Counted from the stretch's first letter, positions 32,950 through 42,304 are shown. The stretch: 64,000 nt of DNA from an uncultured Poribacteria bacterium (GCA_951813545.1 OX638352.1:5551966-5615965); one strand, 5' to 3'. Numbers and translations: made by a program. Notes: generated from the sequence alone by a model not told the origin.

Positions 32950-35571
32950 CTATTTGAGGATAACCATACGTCGGGTTGCAGCAAAGTCTGCAGTCTGGAG
33001 TGTGTAGAAGTAGATACCACTCGCGACACGCTCACCTACAGCATTCCTGCCGTCCCAATACGCAGCACTTGATGGTGTCATATACGAACCCGTTGGCTGC
33101 CAACCCAAATCTAACGTCCGAACCATACGACCCGAGACGTCATATATCTGGATCGACACTTCTGTCGGCTGACTCAACTGATACGGTATCCATGTCTCTG
33201 GATTGAACGGATTCGGGAAGTTCTGTGCAAGAATCGTATCTTGCGGCTGCACATCACCAACCCTCAGTTCCAGATTCAGGAACGCATCACGGATATCTGT
33301 TGTTGAAACGGTGCGCTGGAAGGGACCAGAAACGATATTACCACGTTCATCGTACAGCGCGATTTTCAGTTTATCGCCTGCCTCAACAACACTCTTGCGA
33401 TTGAGGTCCGCCCAGACAGCAGAGGAGCGTTTCACGTCGCTGGTGACGTTCTCCGTGGCGATCATGCCGGTACGGAGGTTCTCTGCGACGAGGGTGTATG
33501 TCGTCCCAGTTTCCATACCTTGTATTTCACTGGTGACAATAAACGCCCACGCACTTTTAAGTGTGGAAAGTGCTGGGGCAGCAGGTGCAACCTCTTCAGC
33601 AGCTGGCTCTTCAGCGGCAACCTCTTCTTCAGCAGCCGGTTCTTCAGCAGGTGCAGCTTCTTCAGCGGCTGGTTCTTCGGCAACCTCTGGCTCTGCTGGC
33701 GGTTCTTCAGCGGCTGGTTCTTCTGGCGGCGGTTCTGGCGGTTCAGGTTGGTTATCCCACGCATCACCGGTGAACTTCACCATCCCACCAGACGGTGTAT
33801 TCACGATATAACCTTTGCCACCCTTAATACCAAAGCCATCACTCTCATCAGCAACCGTGTAACCAACGAAACTCTGCGTCGCCGTATCAAGCTGAATAAC
33901 AGTTGTAGCACCCAGCATTTCTGCCAACGATTTCGCTGTATACGGTTCTGCCGGCATCAACGGAATAGAAATCATGTTCAAGCCGGGTTCAAGTGTGACA
34001 TCGAAACCGGGAATTATCGGCTCCGGTGGTGGTTCAACAGGCGTAATCGTCAACATCGCCGTCGGTTCATCCCAAGCATACGCTTCACCAACATCAGCGC
34101 CACCTTGAATACCCTCATGCGGCGCAATCACGCCACCTTCGGTCGGCACGCGTTCATTGCTTTCTGGAGGATCCGTAGCTTCATCTAAACCCAAAGGACC
34201 CGGAATATCAGTAGCCTTCTCTGTGTTTTCTTCACTACCGGCATCATACGCATTCAAGTCAATACTTGCCGAAACAGGCGCGCCATTCTCATCAAAAAGT
34301 GCCACGTCGGTAGCAGCGATGAATGCGTCATTTGTTGAAACCAACATCGAACCGACAGAGAGCGAAGAGTTTACCATATCAGCCGTCACGGTAACGGTAA
34401 CAGATCCACCGGGCGGAACAACACCATCAGCAACTGCGCTGTTTGCACCAACTGAGGCTGCAAGCGCAAGGAGCATTGAAGTATCTCCGTTTTCAGCAAG
34501 CGCAACAAGCGGATCAATCGCTGGCTCACCAACCGTGGCAATTTTTACACCTGCTCTGTGCGCTACAAAGATGGGTGGTGAAAGGATTTGTCCGCCGGTT
34601 CCGTCTTCGGCACCAGTGAGGTTCGTGAGCGTAATCTCGAACATCTGGCTGACAGGTTCAGGGGCAGGTTCTTCAACCGGTGCTTCCTCAGTAGGGGGTG
34701 CCTCCTCAACAGGCACATCCTCAGGGGTTGGTTCTTCAACAACCTCTGGCTCTACCGCTGGTTCTTCAGGGGTTGGTTCTTCGACAACCTCTGGATCTGC
34801 TGGCGGTTCTTCAGGGGTTGGTTCTTCAACAACCTCTGGCTCTACCGCTGGTTCTTCAGGGGCTGGTTCTTCGACAACCTCTGGCTCTACCGCTGGTTCT
34901 GCAGCCGATGCTGCGACTAAATTGTAACTCTCCAACTCAAAAACAATGTCGTTTGAATCTTGGAATTTAACGGGACCAACATCAGGCGCGAGCCATAGGA
35001 TCTCATGCTCACGTATAACTGTAAGTGCTGTGACGGCTTTTCGGTTCGTCTCCACCTTAACACAGTCTTTGAATACGCCGATCGGGGTTTCAACGTCCTC
35101 GATTCCAACAACCTCTAAAGTGCTGGTAGTGGTCGCTGCTCCGACCAGTTTTAGTACTGTTTCCGTCACAACCACCCACGTATGTCCTAATGGTAACGCG
35201 GCGGGGAAACTAAGAACCGGTGGATCATAAGTCGACTCGGCGATGCCAAATGTCCCTCGGTCGAAGGCAACTTGATGTAGTAATTGATCACCATTTGCAT
35301 CAACAGTTATCCAGGAATTGTCAAACGCAATTACGTCTGTTCCTACTGTCTCCTTGGTGATCCTCAGGAGGATAAGTTCCTGACCGTCAACAGTTTCGGG
35401 TCCCCCAAAGGCATAGGTGCGTTGCTCCGCACCGTCGGTACTAAAGAGAACCCACACATTACCGACCTCCGCCGGATAATAATTTTGTGCCACCGCTGTA
35501 AACGTGAAACTACAGACAAGGCTTAACACCAAAATTGGCATCAGCCGAGACACAAATTTGGTAACTTTCAT
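32950..35571 (-). CDS. Large secreted protein: paralogous N-domain, Pro/Glu repeats, spondin-like domain, FlgD/T9SS-like C-terminus
   Basis: 873 residues. Signal peptide to about residue 28. Residues 29-220 are the same QNYYPAEVGNVWVL domain as in the two neighbours. An acidic Pro/Glu repeat follows (EEPTPEEPAVEPEVV units), then a spondin-N-like domain (FEITLTNLTGAEDGTGGQIL...GSVTVTVTADMVNSSLSVGSMLVSTNDAF). A domain with FDVTLEPGLNMISIPLMP follows, then a second Pro/Glu/Ala repeat. The C-terminus is QNFPNPFNPETWIPYQL...VSIQIYDVSGRMVRTLDLG...GIYFYTLQTADFAATRRMVILK, an FlgD-Ig/type-A sorting-like module. Probably a cell-surface or extracellular protein. ATG at 35571, RBS AAGGAG. Confidence 0.88.
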   Translation of the reverse strand: MKVTKFVSRLMPILVLSLVCSFTFTAVAQNYYPAEVGNVWVLFSTDGAEQRTYAFGGPETVDGQELILLRITKETVGTDVIAFDNSWITVDANGDQLLHQVAFDRGTFGIAESTYDPPVLSFPAALPLGHTWVVVTETVLKLVGAATTTSTLEVVGIEDVETPIGVFKDCVKVETNRKAVTALTVIREHEILWLAPDVGPVKFQDSNDIVFELESYNLVAASAAEPAVEPEVVEEPAPEEPAVEPEVVEEPTPEEPPADPEVVEEPTPEEPAVEPEVVEEPTPEDVPVEEAPPTEEAPVEEPAPEPVSQMFEITLTNLTGAEDGTGGQILSPPIFVAHRAGVKIATVGEPAIDPLVALAENGDTSMLLALAASVGANSAVADGVVPPGGSVTVTVTADMVNSSLSVGSMLVSTNDAFIAATDVALFDENGAPVSASIDLNAYDAGSEENTEKATDIPGPLGLDEATDPPESNERVPTEGGVIAPHEGIQGGADVGEAYAWDEPTAMLTITPVEPPPEPIIPGFDVTLEPGLNMISIPLMPAEPYTAKSLAEMLGATTVIQLDTATQSFVGYTVADESDGFGIKGGKGYIVNTPSGGMVKFTGDAWDNQPEPPEPPPEEPAAEEPPAEPEVAEEPAAEEAAPAEEPAAEEEVAAEEPAAEEVAPAAPALSTLKSAWAFIVTSEIQGMETGTTYTLVAENLRTGMIATENVTSDVKRSSAVWADLNRKSVVEAGDKLKIALYDERGNIVSGPFQRTVSTTDIRDAFLNLELRVGDVQPQDTILAQNFPNPFNPETWIPYQLSQPTEVSIQIYDVSGRMVRTLDLGWQPTGSYMTPSSAAYWDGRNAVGERVASGIYFYTLQTADFAATRRMVILK

Positions 35572-35615
35572 AACTTAGCTTCTCCTTTTGAAAAAAATAT
35601 AAACTTGAATAATAC

Positions 35616-35825
35616 TTAACAATACTTATAACATTGCCGCTGCGAAGCCGCAGCGTGAACAGGTGCAAGCACAAATAGCGAGTCTATTGTGTTAGAAGGC
35701 TCATGCTGTCCGTCAGGAGATATGTCATCCTGTTCCGAAACGTACCGGTATCCGAACCACATCCCAATTGCTATTGCCAAAGCAGCAATGATAATAACAG
35801 CCAATACCACTTTCCAATTTACCAT
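35616..35825 (-). CDS. Small single-span membrane protein
   Basis: 69 residues from ATG 35825: MVNWKVVLAVIIIAALAIAIGMWFGYRYV is one membrane helix, followed by an acidic then neutral tail ending QRQCYKYC. Upstream GGAAAAG is a weak RBS. A longer in-frame start at 35891 exists but has no RBS. It sits between two paralogous secreted-protein genes on the same strand. No family recognised; could be a chance frame. Confidence 0.4.
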   Translation of the reverse strand: MVNWKVVLAVIIIAALAIAIGMWFGYRYVSEQDDISPDGQHEPSNTIDSLFVLAPVHAAASQRQCYKYC

Positions 35826-35939
35826 ACTGATTCTTTTCCAGACGACGCGTAATAATGCCCAAATGTTAACACATTCATCAAAGATTGGCAAGAAAAAATA
35901 GCAGGTTGGAGCACTTCAGTTATCACAGGATTTTCGAGG

Positions 35940-36875
35940 TTAATTGCCGATATTCTGTGCAATAAGGACTAAATCCAAAATATTAACAGTACCATCACCT
36001 GTGACATCCGCATCCGAATCAGATTCCCCGAAACGAGTCGCCACGAAAGTGAGATCCAAGATATTTACAACGCCGTCCCCTGTCACGTCGTAAGGGACCG
36101 GTTCAGGCATCGGGTCTTCCTCAGGCGGCGGTTCGGGTGTAACGTCTTCCTCTGTCGTCCCGTCTGGCTCTGTTGTAGTATCGGGTTCCTGAGGTTCCGT
36201 GAGTAGGTTGAAGGTTATTAAGCTAAAAATCAAGCCATCGCTATTTTCATATTGCACAGGACCCACACCGGGAGCTAACCATTGGTAGGTAGTCTGATCG
36301 ATATCGAGATTAAGGAATCCGCCAGCAGCAGTGAGACGCAAATCTAACTGAACTTTGGCGCAGTCTTGGAACGTTCCAGCCGGTGTTACTACGTCCTCAA
36401 ATCCAACAACTTCCAAATCAGTGGTGCTTTTGCCAGGTATTGTGAGTCCGACTACTAATTTCGCTTCTGCATCCGCTACTATCTGCCACTTATCGCCCAG
36501 TTCTAATTGTAGAGGAAAAAAAGTTGCGGGCGTAGGGAAATCCGCAGTCAGGGTGGCAACAGCATCCTCTAAGATAATACTATGGAGTTGAATCGTGTCA
36601 CTGTCAACAGTCAAAAAATATTGATCCGTCTCAGCCTCACCCGTGCTGATCTCCTCAGTCTTAATCTTCAAGAGGATACGCGCTTCACCATCAGCAGTCT
36701 CGGATCCTTCAAGCGTGTAAGTACTCCGTTCGATACCATCACTGCTCTCTAAAACCCACATATTCCCGATGTCTGCCGGATAATAATTTTGTGCCGTCGC
36801 TGCAAATGCAAAGAAATAAGCGAAACTTAAAACCAGAACCGGCTTAAGCCAACGCAAAAATAGGGACTTTTTCAT
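35940..36875 (-). CDS. Secreted protein with C-terminal type-I dockerin (paralogue)
   Basis: 311 residues. Signal peptide to about residue 28 (VLVLSFAYFFAFAATAQ), the shared domain QNYYPADIGNMWVLESSDGIERSTYTLEG to about 230, an acidic Pro/Glu/Thr linker, then the dockerin DVTGDGVVNILDLTFVATRF / DVTGDGTVNILDLVLIAQNIGN. The same domain order as the gene at 32033, and an N-terminal domain shared with the one at 32950. ATG at 36875 with AAGGAGA 8 nt upstream. The promoter region towards 36960 is shared with the divergent SDR gene. Confidence 0.88.
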   Translation of the reverse strand: MKKSLFLRWLKPVLVLSFAYFFAFAATAQNYYPADIGNMWVLESSDGIERSTYTLEGSETADGEARILLKIKTEEISTGEAETDQYFLTVDSDTIQLHSIILEDAVATLTADFPTPATFFPLQLELGDKWQIVADAEAKLVVGLTIPGKSTTDLEVVGFEDVVTPAGTFQDCAKVQLDLRLTAAGGFLNLDIDQTTYQWLAPGVGPVQYENSDGLIFSLITFNLLTEPQEPDTTTEPDGTTEEDVTPEPPPEEDPMPEPVPYDVTGDGVVNILDLTFVATRFGESDSDADVTGDGTVNILDLVLIAQNIGN

Positions 36876-36960
36876 TTTTCAATTCTCCTTATATCGACTA
36901 CCTTCAGCAAAATAACAAAAAAATCACAATGAATACTAATTTTCAACGCAATCTGATGTG

Positions 36961-36989
36961 TTGACTTTTTACAAGCTTCGTGTGATAAT
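36961..36989 (+). promoter_or_regulatory. Candidate promoter for the SDR gene
   Basis: TTGACT (36961-36966), 17-bp spacer, GATAAT (36984-36989), 100 bp upstream of the ATG at 37089. Good hexamers, rather long leader. Confidence 0.4.
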
Positions 36990-37088
36990 AAGACTATATT
37001 ATCACATTTATTGCAATTTTGCAAGCAAGAAAAGAGCGCAGTGCTGACTCGACTGCGTGCCACTCAAAACAGAAAAGGAGAAACATAC

Positions 37089-37820
37089 ATGCGTTTAGAA
37101 GGACAGGTTGCGATTGTTACTGGCGGGGGCGGGGGTATCGGTAAAGCAACATGTCTCGCATTCGCCGAGGAAGGTGCAAATATCGTAATCCCGGAAGTAA
37201 ACATAGCGAATGCGGAAGCGGCGTCAGCAGAAATAACTGCGCTCGGTAGGCAATGTCGAGTCATTGAAACGGACGTAGCGGATGGCGACTCTGTACGTAA
37301 GATGGTTCAGGAAACACTTGACACGTTTGGACGGATAGATATTTTAGTCAATAACGCCGGTATTTTTAGTTATACACGCATCGACGAATGTACGGAAGCG
37401 GAATGGGATCGGATGATGGCTGTGAACCTTAAAGGTCCATTCCTCTGTTCACAAGCGGTAATGGAGACGATGAAGGCACAAAAGTCTGGACGGATTATCA
37501 ACCTCGGTTCGTTGGCTGGACAGGTCGGCGGACTGGTCGCCTCTGCGCCATATTCTGCCTCAAAAGCGGGTGTCATGTGTCTCACAAAATCGCTGGCACG
37601 TGTGCTTGGGGAGTATAGCATCACGGTGAATTCTATTGCCCCCGGCGTTGCAGCGACAGAGATGGCAAAGAATCATCCTGACATGACTGATCAAATTCCA
37701 CTCGGACGCGTCGCCGATGCCTCGGAGATTGCGAGTGCTATTCTGTTTCTCGCTTCCGAAGAGGGACAGTACGTGACCGGCGCGACACTTGATGTTAACG
37801 GTGGGATACGGATGGCTTAA
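37089..37820 (+). CDS. Short-chain dehydrogenase/reductase
   Basis: 243-residue classical SDR. Cofactor motif VTGGGGGIGKA (10-20), NNAG for the central strand, and catalytic Ser in NLGSLAG with YSASK (Tyr and Lys). The C-terminal NSIAPGVAATEMAKNHPDM...FLASEEGQYVTGATLDVNGG is typical of FabG-like proteins. ATG at 37089 is preceded by AAAGGAG; an in-frame reading upstream to 37011 is not supported. Probable oxidoreductase of a sugar, polyol or ketone; no fatty-acid genes adjoin it, so FabG itself is unlikely. Confidence 0.92.
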   Translation: MRLEGQVAIVTGGGGGIGKATCLAFAEEGANIVIPEVNIANAEAASAEITALGRQCRVIETDVADGDSVRKMVQETLDTFGRIDILVNNAGIFSYTRIDECTEAEWDRMMAVNLKGPFLCSQAVMETMKAQKSGRIINLGSLAGQVGGLVASAPYSASKAGVMCLTKSLARVLGEYSITVNSIAPGVAATEMAKNHPDMTDQIPLGRVADASEIASAILFLASEEGQYVTGATLDVNGGIRMA

Positions 37821-37975
37821 GTGGTTGTCAGTCTTCAGTTATCGGTTCTCAGTTATGAGGTTTCCTGTAACAATCTACCCTCACTCGCAATGTGCCAAAG
37901 GATGCATGAATTGTGAAACCTCTTGAACCGACCGCCAACCGCTGATAGCCATTAGCGATAAAAAGGAGAAATGAT

Positions 37976-38983
37976 ATGGAATATAAAACACTCGGACGCG
38001 CAGGTGTGAACGTTTCACCCCTCTGCCTCGGCACAATGATGTTCGGGGGTCCCACAAACGAAAAGGACTCAATTCGGATTATTCACAAAGCGTTGGACGC
38101 TGGCATTAATTTTATGGACACCGCGAATGTCTACAATGACGGTGAATCGGAACGGATCATTGGGAAAGCCGTCCGCGAAAACCGAGAGAAATGGGTTATT
38201 GCAACGAAGGTACACGGCTCAATGGGCGAAGATGTGAACGCAAGTGGTTCACACCGATTCAACATCATGTCAGCCGTGGAAGCGAGCCTCAAACGCCTTG
38301 ACACAGACCACATCGATGTCTATTATCTGCACCGTTGGGATGCCTCCACGCGAATTGCGGAATCGTTGCGGGCTTTGGACGATTGCGTGAGACAGGGAAA
38401 GGTCCGTTATATTGCCTGCTCCAACTTCGAGGCGTGGCGCGTTTGTGAGGCATTCTGGACGAGCGAAAAGTACGGACTGGAGGAGTTTGTGTGCGTCCAA
38501 CCGCTTTATAACATCGTAAACCGGGATCCTGAGGTAGAGCTGCTGCCTTTCTGTGAGAAGTATGGTGTGGGCGTTGTGCCGTATAGTCCGTTGGCGCGAG
38601 GTGTGTTAGCAGGGAAGTATCTGTCCGGCAAAAAGCCACCAGCGGGTTCCAGGGCAGCGCGAAAGGACAGGCGGATTTTACAGACAGAACTTCGTGAGGA
38701 GAGTTATGAGGTGGCACAAAAGTTAAAACCACTGGCGGATGCACACGGCAAAACACTCACCCAATTTTCATTGGCGTGGGTGTTGGCAAATCCGACGATC
38801 ACTTCTGTTATTATTGGACCGCGCACGATGGCACAATTAGAGGACAACTTGGAGTGTTTAGATTGCACGCCCACGGAAACCGATGAAACAACCATCAACG
38901 AGTTGGTGCCACCGGGCGAACATACTGGGAAAGGGTATAACGATCCGGCGTATCCGGTGCTGGGAAGGTTAACACAAGGCTAA
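37976..38983 (+). CDS. Aldo/keto reductase
   Basis: 335 residues. MEYKTLGRAGVNVSPLCLGTMMFGG, NFMDTANVYNDGESE (Asp, Tyr), VIATKVHG (Lys), YYLHRWDASTR (His) and SVIIGPRTMAQLEDNL (cofactor loop). RBS AAAGGAG 6 nt before ATG 37976. Related to but distinct from the AKR at 1750. It follows the SDR gene by 155 bp that contain an imperfect TGAGGTTTC...GAAACCTC inverted repeat, so cotranscription is possible but not certain. Confidence 0.93.
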   Translation: MEYKTLGRAGVNVSPLCLGTMMFGGPTNEKDSIRIIHKALDAGINFMDTANVYNDGESERIIGKAVRENREKWVIATKVHGSMGEDVNASGSHRFNIMSAVEASLKRLDTDHIDVYYLHRWDASTRIAESLRALDDCVRQGKVRYIACSNFEAWRVCEAFWTSEKYGLEEFVCVQPLYNIVNRDPEVELLPFCEKYGVGVVPYSPLARGVLAGKYLSGKKPPAGSRAARKDRRILQTELREESYEVAQKLKPLADAHGKTLTQFSLAWVLANPTITSVIIGPRTMAQLEDNLECLDCTPTETDETTINELVPPGEHTGKGYNDPAYPVLGRLTQG

Positions 38984-39000
38984 AACGCGCAGGCGTGTAA

Positions 39001-39355
39001 TTTTAACGCAAGTTGCCACGTTTTTATAGACATAGCACTCCGCTGGAGTGCAGTGTCTTGACGGCACGATTTTCTATAGACATATCACCCCGCTGGGGTG
39101 AGGAACGTGTTGGAAAAACCTTGTCGAAACGTTTATAGTAATGTGCAGTGTCCATTGTCAGAATCAGGATTTACAGGATTTTAGGATTTGCAGGATAAGA
39201 GAACCCTCTTGATTGAAAATTCTCCTGTATAGAATTACCCGAACATTTTATTAAACTTCATCAAACCCCGCCAGCGAGGGAGGGGTTGTTGTTTTCTAAA
39301 GTGTCAACATATCTTCGGGCTTTACTATAAAACTCGTTAGTAGCAACTTGGGTAA
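39001..39355. repeat. Composite repeat: palindrome pair plus MITE-like insert
   Basis: The left end TTTTAACGCAAGTTGCCAC and right end GTAGCAACTTGGGTAATTTT match the ends of the 19.08-kb repeat. Inside are GCACTCCGCTGGAGTGC (39035-39051) and TCACCCCGCTGGGGTGA (39085-39101), each preceded by TATAGACAT. Further right, a MITE-like part with CCCCGCCAGCGAGG ends in CTTTACTATAA (about 39230-39330). It fills the gap 38984-39447 between convergent genes. Confidence 0.7.
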
Positions 39356-39447
39356 TTTTAATGTGACGCACGGATCCACAGCCCTTAGCATAGGCAAAAC
39401 GGATCCGTGGTGAATCATGATACGATAAAATGGTGTGAAAACACACC

Positions 39448-40311
39448 TCACTTGAGAGACTTGAGGTTCCCCCATGTAGTCGCTAACTTTCCTTGCGGTT
39501 CAACATCCAACAATTCACCGAACCGATTGGTGATGAGTTCGCCGATTTCCAATCCGACCTGTGCGAGATAATCGTCAGGTTTATTGCCGAGTGTTTCCAT
39601 GTGGAAATGGACGAAATAGCCTTTCATGTCTGGTGCGGCAAAGAGGATCGGATCAGCAGAGTTGCCGGCTTCAGCATAGACTTCGATGGGGTCGCACTTC
39701 TCTGCTTCCAACACGTTGATCAGTCCTGGACGATTCGGATTAAAGGGTTCCAAACTGGGAATCAGTTTTTTTCCCTCGTCGGTCGGTTTGACAGCCGCAG
39801 CGGTGGTTGTGATGTACTGTGCCGAAAAGTTGAGAACATCCATTACACCCTGATTGCCGGGGACAATCTTCTGTCCGGGTGCATCTTTTTTTCCAACGGC
39901 ATAGAACGGCGTATCACCAGAATAGATGAGCACACCACCACCAAACAGGAAGTTCTCCATCGGACTGTCATCCTTCATGCCAATCGTGTAAACGATTTCG
40001 GGAACAACGATTGGAGAAACAATAACGCCCTCAGGATTCTCCTCCATATAAGCGAGGAAAGCATCCGCATCACCAACAACAGAGGCGATTTTTGCCTCGT
40101 CTAATTCAGCGATAACGGCATCTTCAATCTTCTTCGTTGAGTTCCAATCTCCCCAACCGTCAGGGTTAAAGCCATAGTTTTCATCGTAATAGAGGAACAC
40201 TTCGGGGGCTGCCCACGTTGCGGTGGAAGCTCCTAAGAAAATTCCAATCAGCAGGAAAATCTTGAATTGCAAGGACAACTTGCAAAGGCTACTATAGATG
40301 CTACGTCTCAT
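39448..40311 (-). CDS. Secreted protein of unknown function
   Basis: 287 residues with a clear signal peptide (FKIFLLIGIFLGASTATWA). The mature part has PEVFLYYDENYGFNPDGWGDW, VVGDADAFLAYMEENPEGVIVSPIVV and FLFGGGVLIYSGDTPFYAV. The alternation of strands and helices could be a ThuA- or amidotransferase-like Rossmannoid domain, but no catalytic residues are evident. ATG at 40311 with AAAGGAGG 7 nt upstream. Monocistronic. Function not assigned. Confidence 0.7.
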   Translation of the reverse strand: MRRSIYSSLCKLSLQFKIFLLIGIFLGASTATWAAPEVFLYYDENYGFNPDGWGDWNSTKKIEDAVIAELDEAKIASVVGDADAFLAYMEENPEGVIVSPIVVPEIVYTIGMKDDSPMENFLFGGGVLIYSGDTPFYAVGKKDAPGQKIVPGNQGVMDVLNFSAQYITTTAAAVKPTDEGKKLIPSLEPFNPNRPGLINVLEAEKCDPIEVYAEAGNSADPILFAAPDMKGYFVHFHMETLGNKPDDYLAQVGLEIGELITNRFGELLDVEPQGKLATTWGNLKSLK

Positions 40312-40429
40312 GACAAAAACCTCCTTCGTTTTTTGTCTGATTTGTCCCGTGCCTCAGAAGTGCCTCCCACGCAACTTTGCGTGTGCTATTTCCAAAATGT
40401 CGCCGTGGTTCACACAAAAAAGGCTTGAC

Positions 40430-41305
40430 CTACCGCAGCCACGGTAAGATTCTGGAAAAGGCACGGGAATGCTCTTTGACAAGGAAGAAATTCCTTCTTG
40501 TTGTGTCAGAGAGCTTCTCACATCGCTGGATAGAATGTTTCTCGATTTCGTAAAGTTGATACCCTAAATCTGAAATGTAGTCTTCAATCTCTCCGTAAAT
40601 AGCACGATTCGTTTCACCGACATCCTTCAGTTCCGCCATTAAGAGCGGGGCATGCGTTTTTAAGTAGTATTCACCACCTTTCAATACTTCTAACTGATAT
40701 CCTTCTACATCAATTTTGACAAAATCCGGAGCCGATAGTTCGCGAAAAAGGTTGTCAATCGTATCAAGCGTTACGCGTTCGGATGCTGTTCGCTTGTTAG
40801 CATAGTTTAATGAGGCAGTGCCTTCGGCGAGTCCAGCTTCGGAGTAGTAGAGATGTCGTTGTTCCGCTTTGTCGCCGATCCCTTTATTAACAACAGTGAC
40901 GTTTGTAAACTTATTTAGAGAGACATTTTCGTGGAGATACCCACAGGTGCGCGTCGCCGGTTCAAATGCCACAACTGCGCCAGTATCCCCAACCTGTGAG
41001 GCGAGAAGGCACGTATAAAACCCGATATTCGCTCCGATGTCCCAACAGATGTCCCCCGGTTGAATAATCCTCAGCAGTTTCGTAATGATATACCTTTCAT
41101 CATGCGTACCATAGAAATAGAGGTACTGGTGCTCAGGATTCGCAAGGTTGGCTTTCAGTTGGAACTGATACTTGGTTTCAAAGACAGCAATCGGGTCTTC
41201 AGGCGTAATCCAATCTTTCGTCAACCTTAAAAGGAAACGCTTCCCATCAGTGACCGGACACCATCGGAGGTAGCTGCGTACAAGCCGGTTGAGTTGCGGG
41301 TTCAT
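40430..41305 (-). CDS. FkbM family methyltransferase
   Basis: 291 residues. S-adenosylmethionine-dependent methyltransferase: motif I is WDIGANIGFYTCLLA, followed by VVAFEPATRTCGYL (acidic loop), LNKFTNVTVVNKGIGD and FVKIDVEGYQLEVLKGG, the FkbM signature. FkbM enzymes O-methylate sugars or polyketides. ATG at 41305 overlaps the TGA of the PhyH gene as ATGA, which argues for this start and translational coupling over the GTG at 41311. No signal peptide. Confidence 0.9.
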   Translation of the reverse strand: MNPQLNRLVRSYLRWCPVTDGKRFLLRLTKDWITPEDPIAVFETKYQFQLKANLANPEHQYLYFYGTHDERYIITKLLRIIQPGDICWDIGANIGFYTCLLASQVGDTGAVVAFEPATRTCGYLHENVSLNKFTNVTVVNKGIGDKAEQRHLYYSEAGLAEGTASLNYANKRTASERVTLDTIDNLFRELSAPDFVKIDVEGYQLEVLKGGEYYLKTHAPLLMAELKDVGETNRAIYGEIEDYISDLGYQLYEIEKHSIQRCEKLSDTTRRNFFLVKEHSRAFSRILPWLR

Positions 41306-42120
41306 CCCCACGTCTCAAGTCCTAACAACTTTTTGCCGAGTTCGGTCAGATACGCAGTTTCTCCTAATTCATGCTCTTTTTCTGCCCGCTCGCCGCTGAA
41401 ACCTGCCATACGTTCTTTCCACGCGTTGATGCGGCGTTCGCGTGCCTCCGGATTTGCCTCGCCTGTCGGGGACATCGTAATGTATTGCGCGACGCGTGGT
41501 GCATCGGCGGTATTGATGCCTGCACTATGCGGTAACGCGCTGTGCCAAATAACGAGATCACCAGCTTTTCCAGGCACTGGCACTGCGCCGAGTGCTACCA
41601 AATCTTGCTGCCTCGGATCGGCATCCTCTGGAAGACTTTTTAGCCATTCATCAATTTTATTATGGAACCCTGGCACACAAGTGAACGCGCCCTGGTTGGC
41701 TGCGGTATCGGTGAGATAGAGAACACCTTGCACATGGAATCGGACGGGGACCTCCACAGACATGTCCCAGTGGAGTCCTAAGTTCGTACGTTCAAATTTA
41801 CCGGAGACATTGGGTGGACTCATGCTCGCGCGGTCGAAACTCACCCATAGTTTTTCAGTGCCCCGAATTTCAGCGAAAGCCTGATGCACACGTGGGAATT
41901 GGCGAGTTGCCCACAACGCTGGGTGCTGATAGATTTCGACCATAATGCTCTTACGAGGCGGATCGGGATACCAAGTGTCCTGATTGTTAGCATCCATCTC
42001 AAGGAAATCCCAAACAGCCTGTTGTACATTCTGTATCAACTCTGGAGGTGCTGCATCGTGGATAACGACATAACCGTTTTCTTCCCAGAAAGCGCGATCT
42101 TCAGAACTCAAAACTGCCAT
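41302..42120 (-). CDS. Phytanoyl-CoA dioxygenase (PhyH) family protein
   Basis: 272-residue Fe(II)/2-oxoglutarate oxygenase. The metal ligands are HWD in NLGLHWDMSVEVP and the distal His in DLVIWHSALPHSAGINT. The Arg of DAPRVAQYITM would bind 2-oxoglutarate. N-terminal FWEENGYVVIHDAAPPELI is typical. Start ATG at 42120 with GGAGG 5 nt upstream; a TTG at 42132 is less likely. Overlaps the FkbM gene by 4 bp. Substrate unknown; the coupled methyltransferase suggests modification of one metabolite. Confidence 0.92.
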   Translation of the reverse strand: MAVLSSEDRAFWEENGYVVIHDAAPPELIQNVQQAVWDFLEMDANNQDTWYPDPPRKSIMVEIYQHPALWATRQFPRVHQAFAEIRGTEKLWVSFDRASMSPPNVSGKFERTNLGLHWDMSVEVPVRFHVQGVLYLTDTAANQGAFTCVPGFHNKIDEWLKSLPEDADPRQQDLVALGAVPVPGKAGDLVIWHSALPHSAGINTADAPRVAQYITMSPTGEANPEARERRINAWKERMAGFSGERAEKEHELGETAYLTELGKKLLGLETWG

Positions 42121-42149
42121 TTTTTCCTCCAATTGTATTGTGCGGAAAA

Positions 42150-42288
42150 TTTTCGGGCGGGAGATTATAGTAAAACCTACAATTAATTAGACATTGTAGA
42201 AGGGCGAGGATACAATCCTCGCCAGCGGTGGTGAGGTGTTTTGTGTTTTCCAAAGTGCCCTCTTATTTTCTTTTCGGGCGGGAGATTA
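42150..42288. repeat. MITE copy 4 flanked by 18-bp direct repeats
   Basis: TTTTCGGGCGGGAGATTA at 42150-42167 and 42271-42288. Inside, TTATAGTAAAACCTACAATT starts at 42165. It continues through GGCGAGGATACAATCCTCGCC to CAGCGGTGGTGAGGTGTTTT and CCAAAGTGCCCTCTTATTTT. The right terminal repeat is missing and replaced by the second direct repeat. Its right half is the reverse complement of the left half of copy 1 (13668). Confidence 0.75.
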
Positions 42289-42304
42289 ATATTTCAGTAG
42301 TCTT

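Noticed and set aside
33203-34927. Long plus-strand frames rich in Ser/Gly or Leu/Gln opposite the 873-aa gene
   Set aside because: They are mirror frames of the Pro/Glu repeat and lack RBS and domain matches.
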